64,000 nt of DNA from Arcticibacter eurypsychrophilus. GTDB lineage: Bacteria > Bacteroidota > Bacteroidia > Sphingobacteriales > Sphingobacteriaceae. The notes under the pieces are model-generated. The model saw only the letters and a list, made by a program, of their open reading frames with translations, ran no database searches and was not told where the DNA came from. The stretch covers positions 62,001-126,000 of the forward strand of contig NZ_MDFN01000003.1 in NCBI RefSeq assembly GCF_001730525.1. The letters are read 5' to 3'. Position numbers and translations under genes: made by a program. This document shows positions 53,201 through 60,853 of this stretch, in pieces; the first letter of the stretch is position 1; each line of letters starts with the position of its first letter.

Positions 53201-53873
53201 TATCAGCAAGCTGTACCTCAAAATCACGAAGATGAAAGGTATACTGATCCAGATTAATCTTCACATCCTCCTCATTGAGGGACATGATGATCGTTTGCTT
53301 AATAAATTCAGCTTCCAGTTTAGAATTGAGGAATACGTTTTGAATGGTACGCGGAAGATTCTGATACTGGCGACTTTCTATCAAAGCAAACTTCCTGAAT
53401 TCAGCCGGTAAACCTTTATTATTTCCATATAAAATATCACGGTATTCTTCGTAATATTCAATTTTCCTTGAATAATGACCATGACCAGGAAATGTATTCC
53501 TGACCTGTTCCCATGACATCGACTTATTCTCCGGACTAATGAAGTTAGAGCGATCATAGGCTCCGTCTATAAATCGAAATGCAGTCCTTCCTTGAGATTT
53601 AAAGGCAAGCACACAGAAAGAACCGGTTTCCCTAACCACTTCATAAATGATATACGAATTGGGAAAAGGAAAATAATATTCATCAAAAGAACGCTTTCCT
53701 TTCTCTATTCCAAGTTTCAGTTTATCAGCGTTATAAAAGAATAGAATTGCCCGAAGCATGGTACTTTTACCTACTCCCTGTGTACCGATGAAATGTACAT
53801 TACCGTCGATAGTGATGTCGGCATAACTAATATTCGCACTATTTATGAAAATTATCTTATTCAGGTATCTCAT
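50196..53873 (-). CDS. jetC: MukB/MksB/JetC-like SMC ATPase
   Basis: This 1225-residue SMC-type ATPase has the Walker A motif GTQGVGKST at residues 30-38, a very long coiled coil (about 240-1000) broken in the middle by a hinge-like segment, and the second half-site near the C-terminus. The signature position reads VGSEGTDIL (near 1120-1128) in place of the usual LSGGE/Q, and Walker B is CMMDEIG with Asp1159 and Glu1160. Together these define a complete SMC head. With the kleisin and small winged-helix subunit upstream it would form a condensin-like, DNA-extruding complex. It overlaps both neighbours by 17 and 14 bases. Confidence 0.88.
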   Translation of the reverse strand: MRYLNKIIFINSANISYADITIDGNVHFIGTQGVGKSTMLRAILFFYNADKLKLGIEKGKRSFDEYYFPFPNSYIIYEVVRETGSFCVLAFKSQGRTAFRFIDGAYDRSNFISPENKSMSWEQVRNTFPGHGHYSRKIEYYEEYRDILYGNNKGLPAEFRKFALIESRQYQNLPRTIQNVFLNSKLEAEFIKQTIIMSLNEEDVKINLDQYTFHLRDFEVQLADISKWSTRNRGGVVIVRLLADNIAKLYTDICYLEKEKAHLAMTLVAAHQQVKKMFPTVVRHLHTERDKLIAANKRVAEADEKFQGRKDKISSAITLLDARLKDAKVKSEYYEGLNIAGIIERVSKKAYWNQRRTNLQDEQELLSARFKEITTKYEALINQFNNQLHDFINSKNKERNLLQGSFYKFNENLNAQYEQINGDIERENKEVAKSALEDIAQKVEYIHSLLVRKKEIELKRYFEEEIAEAQTKINESKGIIHQAGVEIAGSKKNIETVQKQWDLENSKLEANHNNQLTKLHELINFSKIKIQDIDKILANSTNSLYSWLHQNKPGWESNIGKVIDQEQVLFHTGLTPKLVGEGNDLLFGVDLDLREISRTVKTIADYTAEREQLHDKIKKSEDETEQLSAKNVQDLEKTRKKYQSLIREYKEGILVKEYEAEKALGEKDQASVKLEDLRTNGQKAKDTALLLIKKDIDQMEEERLSAKENLEHLEKSIRTQIDTKRKEKKNKVITEQDKLQISFSKLDQDISAKTEEINLRIQDIKTQNNKELKDEGADIIRLSSIEKDLQNIQAELIFIDDNRDHVSDYNKDKREFFDLVDTFKADKKLNETRFVAELQKHELTKTKLQETVDKQISLIQDLMLTHREMEEDLNEFSRFIQTDLFLNQHTDQLVGKETIKSPKRLTLIMEEFRDKSYTLINRMTEIHSEVSKFLSNFSTTNVFGFKTNLVENEDYLNFAENLKEFLEENKIKEFEKRTNEHFASLIRQVGKETTELISKEAIIQKVITDINTDFEKRNFAGVIKSINLRLSPSANKTVMLLQEIRTFNAVHDLSLGIADLFSTDDSEVTNKKAVGLLESFAEEITSSKQHEINLSDTFELQFRIVENENDSGWVEKLANVGSEGTDILVKAMINIMLLNVFKESASKRFKDFRLHCMMDEIGKLHPTNVKGILKFANDRNILLINSSPISYNAIDYRYTYLLLKDNKNVTTVKKLIQNNPGNEAE

Positions 53874-54426
53874 TCTTAATATCTTCAGGAATATTTATAG
53901 TTAATATCAGCTGCTCCAGATAAGAAAATGATGCCAGGGTTTTGTATTCTTGCACAATCTCATTTTCTATTTCTATAAAATTATCTTTTTCAAGGTAATC
54001 TAGTATCTTTTCAAGAATCTCTGCATGCTTTTCCTTACCACCTGCATACTTTTTTAAGTCTTCGAGCTTATTCTTCAAATCGGCATCAACTGACAGCCTA
54101 ACCAGAATATCTGATGGTTTAAAACGGAATCCAGAACTAAAACCGACTTCAAATGTTTTCAAAAAGTCGATGATGTCTATCCACTTCAATGCGGAATCAA
54201 GTTTACGCTCAATGTCTGCTTTGGTGTCCTTCCGCGTAAAATAATAGTACTCATCTCCTTCTTCCATAATGAGATTGATACCCGAAAAATAGGTATAGAA
54301 AGCATCGAAATCCTGATTAATAACACTATATAATTTACGAATATTATCCTTACTACTATTGGAACATATAAATTGCCCCTTATTCAGAATTTCAAATACA
54401 TCAGATGACTGTTTAGGTATTTCCAT
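53857..54426 (-). CDS. jetB: MukE/MksE/JetB-like winged-helix subunit (DUF4194-like)
   Basis: This 189-residue acidic protein fits the small tandem winged-helix subunit: DEYYYFTRKDTKADIERKLD follows the pattern of DUF4194-type proteins, then helical segments WIDIIDFLKTF and a C-terminal winged helix. Its place between the kleisin gene and the SMC gene, with one base to the former and a 17-base overlap with the latter, is the standard order. Sequence similarity alone is modest; the call leans on context. Confidence 0.75.
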   Translation of the reverse strand: MEIPKQSSDVFEILNKGQFICSNSSKDNIRKLYSVINQDFDAFYTYFSGINLIMEEGDEYYYFTRKDTKADIERKLDSALKWIDIIDFLKTFEVGFSSGFRFKPSDILVRLSVDADLKNKLEDLKKYAGGKEKHAEILEKILDYLEKDNFIEIENEIVQEYKTLASFSYLEQLILTINIPEDIKNEIPE

Positions 54427-54427
54427 A

Positions 54428-55630
54428 TTAATACAGCGGATAAATTAACATATATTCAGTATCCTGCTTTAATGAATACTGATCTGTCAGATTAAAAAGC
54501 ACATCATATTGTGAAATCAGCTGGCAGTAAACAGTGATACATTCTTCAAATGGAACCTCTCTTCCGAAATCATACGTTTGAAGGAAATCAAACAAATTAT
54601 TACTTCCTGCCAGAAAGCTACTTTTCACTTCTTCCAAATTGACTTGTACAACCACAAGGGTATCCGATTTCAAATACTCTTCCAAGCTGTTCTCTGCCAG
54701 GTTTTGAACGATACGATTACCTGTTTGATTGCGACTGACAACCTTCCTGATAATATCGAGCACTTTGCTGTCATTTTGCAATTGCTCTATAGAAAGTTTT
54801 ATTGTATAAGATGGATTAGGTTCATATACCAATGCATTATCGGCTTGTAAAACCTGAACAATATTGGTTTTACTTTTAATTTCAAATTGGTCCTTCAGGT
54901 ATTTCAATTGCCTGATTTTCTCCATTAACCCACTTTGATATTTAAGGCGGTTAATAAACTCGATAATCTGCTTTTGGATATCAATCAGATTATGTCTACA
55001 TTCATTAAGCTGAAGTTTTAACCTGATGATTATTTTATGTAACTCCTCATCAGAGGCTGTTTTAAAAAAAGTCTGTTCTTCCTCTCCTGAAATCAGGTTA
55101 TCTGTTAAAGTAATCAGAACCGAAATATCATTACGTTTAACATCAAGATGTTCAAGTTTAGCTTTTTTGATTTTATAGTTAGGTTCGTTTTTAAATGTAT
55201 TATCGATATTCCTTTTTAAATCAACTACATTACGTAAAGCAATCAGTCCTATTTTACGTAATGCACTTTTGATCAGCCGTAAATAACTATATTTCCTAAT
55301 TTCGCTATTTTCTTTCAGGTAATAATTTATGTTTTGCTGAATACTTTGGAGATTTTCATTGATGTAGGAAACATTGATTTCCTCATTGACTTCCAGAATT
55401 TGTTCAAAGAATTGAAGATACTGATCGTCAAGCTCCAGAAAGCCACCGTTTTCTCTCAATACACCATAGTCAATAAGAGCCAGGATCTTATCTTCGTTAT
55501 AATCCACCACTTCCAAAGCATACTCATATTTGTAGGAAAGCATTTTCCGCTTTTCAAAGATTTCGGTAAGCAGTTTTTGCTCGCGACTAAGTATAACTAG
55601 TAATTCTTTGATTGAAAAGAATGTTCTCAT
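54428..55630 (-). CDS. jetA: MukF/MksF/JetA-like kleisin subunit
   Basis: This 400-residue, mostly helical protein is the first gene of the SMC operon. The N-terminal part (about 25-75) looks like a winged helix (EVVDYNEDKILALIDYGVL), the middle is a long helical/coiled region (about 85-260) and the C-terminus ends in a compact domain. MukF/JetA kleisins bridge the SMC heads and bind the small subunit. The identification rests on size, helix pattern and operon position. A -7 element lies about 50 bases upstream. Confidence 0.72.
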   Translation of the reverse strand: MRTFFSIKELLVILSREQKLLTEIFEKRKMLSYKYEYALEVVDYNEDKILALIDYGVLRENGGFLELDDQYLQFFEQILEVNEEINVSYINENLQSIQQNINYYLKENSEIRKYSYLRLIKSALRKIGLIALRNVVDLKRNIDNTFKNEPNYKIKKAKLEHLDVKRNDISVLITLTDNLISGEEEQTFFKTASDEELHKIIIRLKLQLNECRHNLIDIQKQIIEFINRLKYQSGLMEKIRQLKYLKDQFEIKSKTNIVQVLQADNALVYEPNPSYTIKLSIEQLQNDSKVLDIIRKVVSRNQTGNRIVQNLAENSLEEYLKSDTLVVVQVNLEEVKSSFLAGSNNLFDFLQTYDFGREVPFEECITVYCQLISQYDVLFNLTDQYSLKQDTEYMLIYPLY

Positions 55631-55668
55631 GATGCCTTTAACGCTTTAATTCGCTTATTTAATTACTG

Positions 55669-55693
55669 GATGTTATACTTCAAAGATAACATC
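55669..55693 (-). promoter_or_regulatory. Promoter element with inverted repeat for the SMC operon
   Basis: Minus-strand TATCTTTG (55681-55688) matches TAnnTTTG about 50 bases before the kleisin start. It is flanked by the perfect inverted repeat GATGTTAT (55669-55676) and ATAACATC (55686-55693), which could be an operator. No regulator gene is adjacent. Confidence 0.4.
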
Positions 55694-56198
55694 ATCTGAT
55701 AAAGCACGGAAGAAATTGAATTATATTTTTTTATCATCGTAGCGTGCATCGGTTGTATATTGGTAGAAATTGAAAACTATTTATATAACTTGAACACAAA
55801 TAGTATGCAATAATGTAACTGAATTTTAGTCTTCCTTATGAAAACAGATAATTTTAATAAAAGGTGAAGTTATAACTGATCAAAACCTTCATTTTTAAAC
55901 CCTAATGTACTGTTGTCTTACGTAATGCCCACATGACTATCTTAAGTAATGAAATCACTAAGAAGCATTTTAATTATTTCATTTAATCAGCATTATTAAT
56001 GCATAAAAAGCTGTTTTATGACTTATTTTTTAAAATATTTATCATTAAAAGTAGACTTTTTGTCAAAATTACCAAATTACAATTATTTAGTTTAACTCAT
56101 AAAGTATATTTGCAATTCGAAATTTTGACCTTTGAACTAGTTAATAATTACGTTTAAGTACTTCTTTGAGTCATTTTTTTTGTTATGTTCACTACTCT
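55694..56198. other. AT-rich divergent intergenic region
   Basis: About 500 very AT-rich bases separate the SMC operon from the divergent MFS gene. Apart from the promoter elements given separately I see no gene, relic or strong hairpin. Confidence 0.5.
56105..56112 (+). promoter_or_regulatory. -7 promoter element for the MFS exporter gene
   Basis: TATATTTG matches TAnnTTTG and lies 86 bases before the ATG at 56199. A clear -33 TTTG is missing. Confidence 0.35.
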
Positions 56199-57392
56199 AT
56201 GAAAAAAAGTTTAATACCACTTACCTTGGGTGGCCTTGGGATAGGGACTACTGAATTTGTGATGATGGGTTTGCTGCCTGATATTGCTAAAGATTTCCAA
56301 ATCAGTATACCAGTTGCGGGACATTTAATTTCTGCTTATGCGCTTGGAGTAGTTATAGGCGCGCCATTACTGGTCGCTTTGAGCAGCAATATAGCCCCCA
56401 AAAAGATTCTGCTTGCTCTAATGGCCATGTTTACTATTTTCAATGCACTATCTGCATTTGCACCAAACAACACTTTCTTATTAATCTCCCGTTTATTGTC
56501 TGGTTTACCTCATGGCGCATTTTTCGGAGTGGGCTCTGTTGTTGCCAGTAGATTAGCTGACGAGGGGAAAAAAGCACAGGCAATCTCAGTTATGTTTGCC
56601 GGGCTAACAATAGCTAATTTACTCACAGTTCCATTGGGTACTTTTATCGGTCATACCTATTCCTGGCGATTTACATTTGGCATTGTCGCTATCATTGGCT
56701 TAACTACATTAGTCTTCATTCAGCTGTGGCTACCCAAAATGCCTGTTAACCGTGCAGGAAACATAAAGACAGAACTTCAATTCTTTAAAAAGACAGAAGC
56801 CTGGCTAATTATTTTAATCACGGCCATAGGTACAGGAGGTCTATTTGCCTGGATTAGTTATATCGCACCACTAATGACTGAAGTCTCCCTTTTCAATGCA
56901 AATCAAGTACCTTATATTTTAACATTAGCAGGTGCAGGAATGGTAGTTGGAAACATTATTGGAGGTATGCTTGCTGATAAAATCAATCCTGTTAAAGCTT
57001 GCGTTGCTTTGTTAACGGCAATGACTATTTCGTTGATTATTACTTTCTTCATATCAGAAAACCAGATCCTTTCATTGGTATTAACCTTTATTATTGGGGC
57101 CCTTTCTATGGCTATAGCGGCTCCGATTCAAATATTAATGATTAGCACAGCTAAAGACGCAGAAATGCTTGGTGCTTCGGTCACACAGGCCGCATTTAAT
57201 ATTGGCAATGCCTTAGGTGCTTTTTTCGGTGGATTACCAATAGCTGCTGGTCTTGGTTATACCTCTCCGGCAATTGTAGGTGCGATTATGGCTTTCCTTG
57301 GTGTTTTGTTCGCCTGGTTATTAATCAAAAAACAACAAGGTGCTGTTTCTGAACAATCCATTCCAATAGAAGGAGCTTTATTACCAAACTAA
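56199..57392 (+). CDS. MFS exporter of the AraJ/drug-efflux type
   Basis: This 397-residue protein has about 12 membrane helices. The opening GLGIGTTEFVMMGLLPDIA is the hallmark of the AraJ/CmlR-like DHA1 efflux group, followed by a helix-2/3 region and the helix-4/5 motif LLSGLPHGAFFGVGSV. Members export sugars or drugs such as chloramphenicol; the substrate is unknown. I chose ATG 56199 because the family pattern starts there; the longer frame needs a TTG. A decayed MATE gene follows in the same direction. Confidence 0.88.
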   Translation: MKKSLIPLTLGGLGIGTTEFVMMGLLPDIAKDFQISIPVAGHLISAYALGVVIGAPLLVALSSNIAPKKILLALMAMFTIFNALSAFAPNNTFLLISRLLSGLPHGAFFGVGSVVASRLADEGKKAQAISVMFAGLTIANLLTVPLGTFIGHTYSWRFTFGIVAIIGLTTLVFIQLWLPKMPVNRAGNIKTELQFFKKTEAWLIILITAIGTGGLFAWISYIAPLMTEVSLFNANQVPYILTLAGAGMVVGNIIGGMLADKINPVKACVALLTAMTISLIITFFISENQILSLVLTFIIGALSMAIAAPIQILMISTAKDAEMLGASVTQAAFNIGNALGAFFGGLPIAAGLGYTSPAIVGAIMAFLGVLFAWLLIKKQQGAVSEQSIPIEGALLPN

Positions 57393-57434
57393 ATTTTTCT
57401 GCTTAAAATAAATTAAGTTGACATCTACAGATGA

Positions 57435-58109
57435 AGACTGATTCGGTCTACGGCGGTGCGTTTCACGGTCAGATTTTTATAGCAGGTTCTAAAAAACACA
57501 ATTATGCAATAGGTAATTGCTTCCTGTGGCTGGATCTTCCTTGCTCAACTGGTAGCAACAACCGGTGGCGATCACGGCTCTGCGGGTTATCAAACTGCCC
57601 TGCGTTTAATGATGTTTTTTATGCTTCCTGCATGGGGATTAAGCAGTGCTGCCGCTACTTTGGTTGGCCAAAACTTAGGGGCTGGTAAGCTGGACAGAGC
57701 GGAACAAGCTGTGATTTAGACTGCAAAATATAATTTTATGTATATGCTTTCCATAACCCTGATTTCCTTTGCAGGAGTTGAGGTACTTGTTTCCTTCTTT
57801 ACGAATGATGAATAGGTAAAGATTGTCGATAAACAAGCTATTTATATCCTGAGTTCGGGTTATGTAGTATACGGAATTGGGATGGTATTGGTGAATACTT
57901 TCAATGGTGCAGGTGACACCTGGACGCCAACCTGGATCAACTTATTCTGCTTTTGGTTATTTCAGATTCCACTGGCTTATTTTTTATCCAAACATCTAGG
58001 ATTAGGACCCAAAGGGGTATTCATGGCTATTCCAATTTCTGAAATTGCAATTTCAACCACAGGATATATTTTATTTAAAAAAGGTAAATGGGAAAAGGTA
58101 AAAGTATAA
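57435..58109 (+). pseudogene. Decayed MATE-family efflux gene (C-terminal part)
   Basis: One frame (57516 onward) reads as a MATE transporter: WIFLAQLVATTGG, LRLMMFFMLPAWGLSS, TLVGQNLGAGKLDRA, then a TAG at 57717-57719 where a residue is expected, YNFMYMLSITLISF, a second TAG at 57813-57815, and the intact end NTFNGAGDTWTPTWINLF through KKGKWEKVKV. Further stops occur before 57516. The N-terminal half of about 200 residues is missing. It cannot make a working transporter. Confidence 0.85.
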
Positions 58110-58129
58110 GAGCATATAATTGCATAACT

Positions 58130-58170
58130 TGTATATTTTATTCAAAAGCGAAAGTGGGAAAAAGCACCTA
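58130..58170 (+). repeat. Imperfect copy of the MATE gene tail
   Basis: The sequence around TATATTTTATTCAAAAG and GTGGGAAAAAG repeats, with a few differences, the end of the MATE relic at 58063-58102 (encoding ILFKKGKWEK), 67 bases downstream. It may be the tail of a second lost MATE gene or a short duplication. Confidence 0.35.
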
Positions 58171-58228
58171 ATTATACTACGGATGGTTTAATGCCAGGTC
58201 AGAAGTTGAATAAAATCCTAACAAGCAC

Positions 58229-60595
58229 CTATTCAATACTAAGCTTTCCTTTGAGACGAATATCGCTTGATGAAGCTCCAACCTCAACAGCAAATTCCCC
58301 TGGTTCCACTACCCATTGCATATTTACATTTAAAATTGCCAGGTCTTTCTTATCCAGATTCAGTTCGATCGTTTTTTGCTCACCGGCATTAAAACTAACT
58401 CGTTTAAATTTCTTAAGCTGTTTAACGGGACTCACCATTGAACTTACTTTGTCCGTCACATAAAGTTGTATCACTTCATCCCCTTTACGTTCACTCTGAT
58501 TTTTTACGTCAAATCGAACAGACACCAGAAAGTTGTCGTTTGCCGAACCTTTCATGATAACCAGATTGCTGTATTCGAACTTAGAATAACTTAAACCATA
58601 TCCAAATTTATACAAGGGATCAGCACCTATTTCCACATAATCATGCGATAATGGTTTTTTTACATTATAATAAACAGGTAATTGCCCTACCGATCGAGGA
58701 ACAGATATAGGTAAACGTCCTGCTGGGTTATAATCGCCAAAAAGAACATCTGCAATAGCATCACCACCCTCCTGTCCAGGATACCAGGCATTTAGAATGG
58801 CAGAAACATTTCCTGAAGGCCAGTTTAAGTTCAGTGGACGTCCTTCAATTAAAACCAAGACTACCGGTGTTCCTGTTTTAACAATTGCCTGGAGCATCTC
58901 CAGCTGTTTTCCCATCAGGTCTAATGTGGAACGATCATAGCCTTCCCCACTTTCCATATCACTTAAAGCACTTGCACCCGCTGACACATTTGCAGCGCCC
59001 GTAATTAAATATTCAGTTTTGAAATCTCTGGCACTAGATCCACCTAACACCACAACTGCAACTTCAGCATGACGAGCCGCATCTACAGCTTCTGCTATTT
59101 CATTAAATCCGGTATCCCGAATAGCGCATCCTTTGACATAAGTAACTGTCGAAGCAGCACCTAGTTTCGCTTTAATCCCTTTCAATACCGTTACCACTTC
59201 CTCCTGATCTTGTGGAGCAGTATAATCCCCTAGCTGGTTATATATATTATCAGCGTTGGGACCAATAACAGCAATCCTTTTAATGCTTTTATTTAATGGC
59301 AGCAGGTTATTTTCATTTTTCAATAGAATGATAGATTGCTGAGCCAATCTTCTAGCTAATAGTTTGTTCTTTGCACTTCCTACTTCCAGTCTAGCTCTAG
59401 CAGGATCAACGTAGGGATGCTCGAACAAGTTCATTTTAAATTTAAGTCTCAAAACATATGCAACAGCAGAATCCAATGCACCTGCATTGACAATTCCTTT
59501 ATTTACAGCATCTATTAATGCTTTCCCGTATCCATATCCACTCAGATCAACATCTAAACCAGCATTTATAGAAAGAGCAGCAGCCTCATCCGCAGTGGCA
59601 ACTACCTGATGGTTATTCAGCAATCCAGATATACTTCCAAGATCTGATACCACGAAACCCTTAAAGCCCCATTTATCCCTTAAAACATCCTTCAAAAGAA
59701 CAGGATTAGCAGAACAGGGAATCCCATCAATCGAATTATAAGCAGTCATCACAGACCAGGCACCCGCCCTTACAGCAGCTTCAAAGGGAGGAAGATACGT
59801 TTGTTCCAATTCCCGGGGACCAATACTCACGCTACCTCCGTTATGCCCCCCTTCCGGAACACCATACGCCGCAAAATGCTTCAAAGTAGAAAGCACATGA
59901 ACATCACTCTTCAGGTCATTTCCCTGGAAGCCTTTTACCATTGCTATTCCCATTTCAGAGTTCAAAACCGGATCTTCTCCATAGGTTTCTTCAACACGCG
60001 ACCACCGAGGCTCTCTGGCTAAATCAAGTACAGGCCCATAGCCAATATGGGCTCCCTGCAAGCGAGCCTCAGATGCAATTACTGAAGCCATTTCTTGAAT
60101 CAACAAGGGATTCCATGTACTACTCTGCCCTATTGAGGTTGGAAAAACAGTTGTACCAATGGCCATATGCCCGTGAGGACATTCTTCTGCCAAAAACAGA
60201 GGTATTCCAAGTCTGGTATTTTCGATTGCATATTTTTGAAGTGCATTTGTCACCTTAGCAGCCAACTCAGGATTAAGACCAGTTAGTAATGTCTTTTTTG
60301 TCCAGGGATCAGCTCTTAACGTAGCCCAAAGCATTCCTGTATGTTGTTCTGCTAAAGCTTGTTTAAATTTTGAGCTGACGGCTACTTTATTTCCGATCTT
60401 ATCATACATCTCCCAACCCAGTAAAATAGAAAGCTGACCTACTTTTTCTTGCAAAGTCATTCTACCTATTAAATCACTTAACCTGCTTTCTATAGGAGCT
60501 GATGAATTTTTGTATAAAGGCTTTTTTTGTGCTATAGCGGGTACGATATAGCTTGTCAGAAGAAGCCCTAACAAACCTATTTTTTCTAAAATCAT
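58229..60595 (-). CDS. Glycoside hydrolase family 3 beta-glucosidase-type enzyme
   Basis: This 788-residue secreted enzyme has a signal peptide (cleavage near PAIAQ). GH3 N-terminal domain: GYGPVLDLAREPRW, KHFAAYG with Lys239/His240, and nucleophile Asp318 in GFVVSDLGSISGL. The C-terminal alpha/beta sandwich follows, then a fibronectin III-like domain ending in AVEVGASSSDIRLKG. GH3 enzymes of this BglX-like layout remove beta-linked glucose or xylose from oligosaccharides; the sugar is uncertain. It is third in a minus-strand GH92-GH2-GH3 row, 258 bases after the GH2 gene, with three imperfect repeats in that gap. Confidence 0.92.
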   Translation of the reverse strand: MILEKIGLLGLLLTSYIVPAIAQKKPLYKNSSAPIESRLSDLIGRMTLQEKVGQLSILLGWEMYDKIGNKVAVSSKFKQALAEQHTGMLWATLRADPWTKKTLLTGLNPELAAKVTNALQKYAIENTRLGIPLFLAEECPHGHMAIGTTVFPTSIGQSSTWNPLLIQEMASVIASEARLQGAHIGYGPVLDLAREPRWSRVEETYGEDPVLNSEMGIAMVKGFQGNDLKSDVHVLSTLKHFAAYGVPEGGHNGGSVSIGPRELEQTYLPPFEAAVRAGAWSVMTAYNSIDGIPCSANPVLLKDVLRDKWGFKGFVVSDLGSISGLLNNHQVVATADEAAALSINAGLDVDLSGYGYGKALIDAVNKGIVNAGALDSAVAYVLRLKFKMNLFEHPYVDPARARLEVGSAKNKLLARRLAQQSIILLKNENNLLPLNKSIKRIAVIGPNADNIYNQLGDYTAPQDQEEVVTVLKGIKAKLGAASTVTYVKGCAIRDTGFNEIAEAVDAARHAEVAVVVLGGSSARDFKTEYLITGAANVSAGASALSDMESGEGYDRSTLDLMGKQLEMLQAIVKTGTPVVLVLIEGRPLNLNWPSGNVSAILNAWYPGQEGGDAIADVLFGDYNPAGRLPISVPRSVGQLPVYYNVKKPLSHDYVEIGADPLYKFGYGLSYSKFEYSNLVIMKGSANDNFLVSVRFDVKNQSERKGDEVIQLYVTDKVSSMVSPVKQLKKFKRVSFNAGEQKTIELNLDKKDLAILNVNMQWVVEPGEFAVEVGASSSDIRLKGKLSIE

Positions 60596-60660
60596 ATTAT
60601 ACAGAAGCCATTTTAATAAGCGTTATCAAATGCGAGTATATCGTTACTTATTGATCCTTA

Positions 60661-60835
60661 CCCAACCTAAATATTGACTGATTAATAAGCATTTCATTCG
60701 TTATTTAGAGGTCATGCACATTCACCCAACACTAAATTTAACTGATTTATAAGCAATTTAAACCCTTATTGTAAATCAAGCACATTCAATCCTAAAGTTG
60801 ACTAATTAACAAACACTTAACTCCGCACATCAATG
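60661..60835. repeat. Imperfect tandem repeats, period about 64 bp
   Basis: Two 64-base units (60661-60724 and 60725-60788) begin CCCAAC, share a core like ACTGATTnATAAGCA and end GCACATTCA, with 44 of 64 positions identical without gaps by hand alignment. A shorter third copy (from about 60789) carries CCTAAAGTTGACTAATTA and ends near GCACATCA. They fill most of the gap between the GH2 stop and the GH3 start. Function unknown. Confidence 0.6.
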
Positions 60836-60853
60836 CCCGTTTACCAGTACTTA

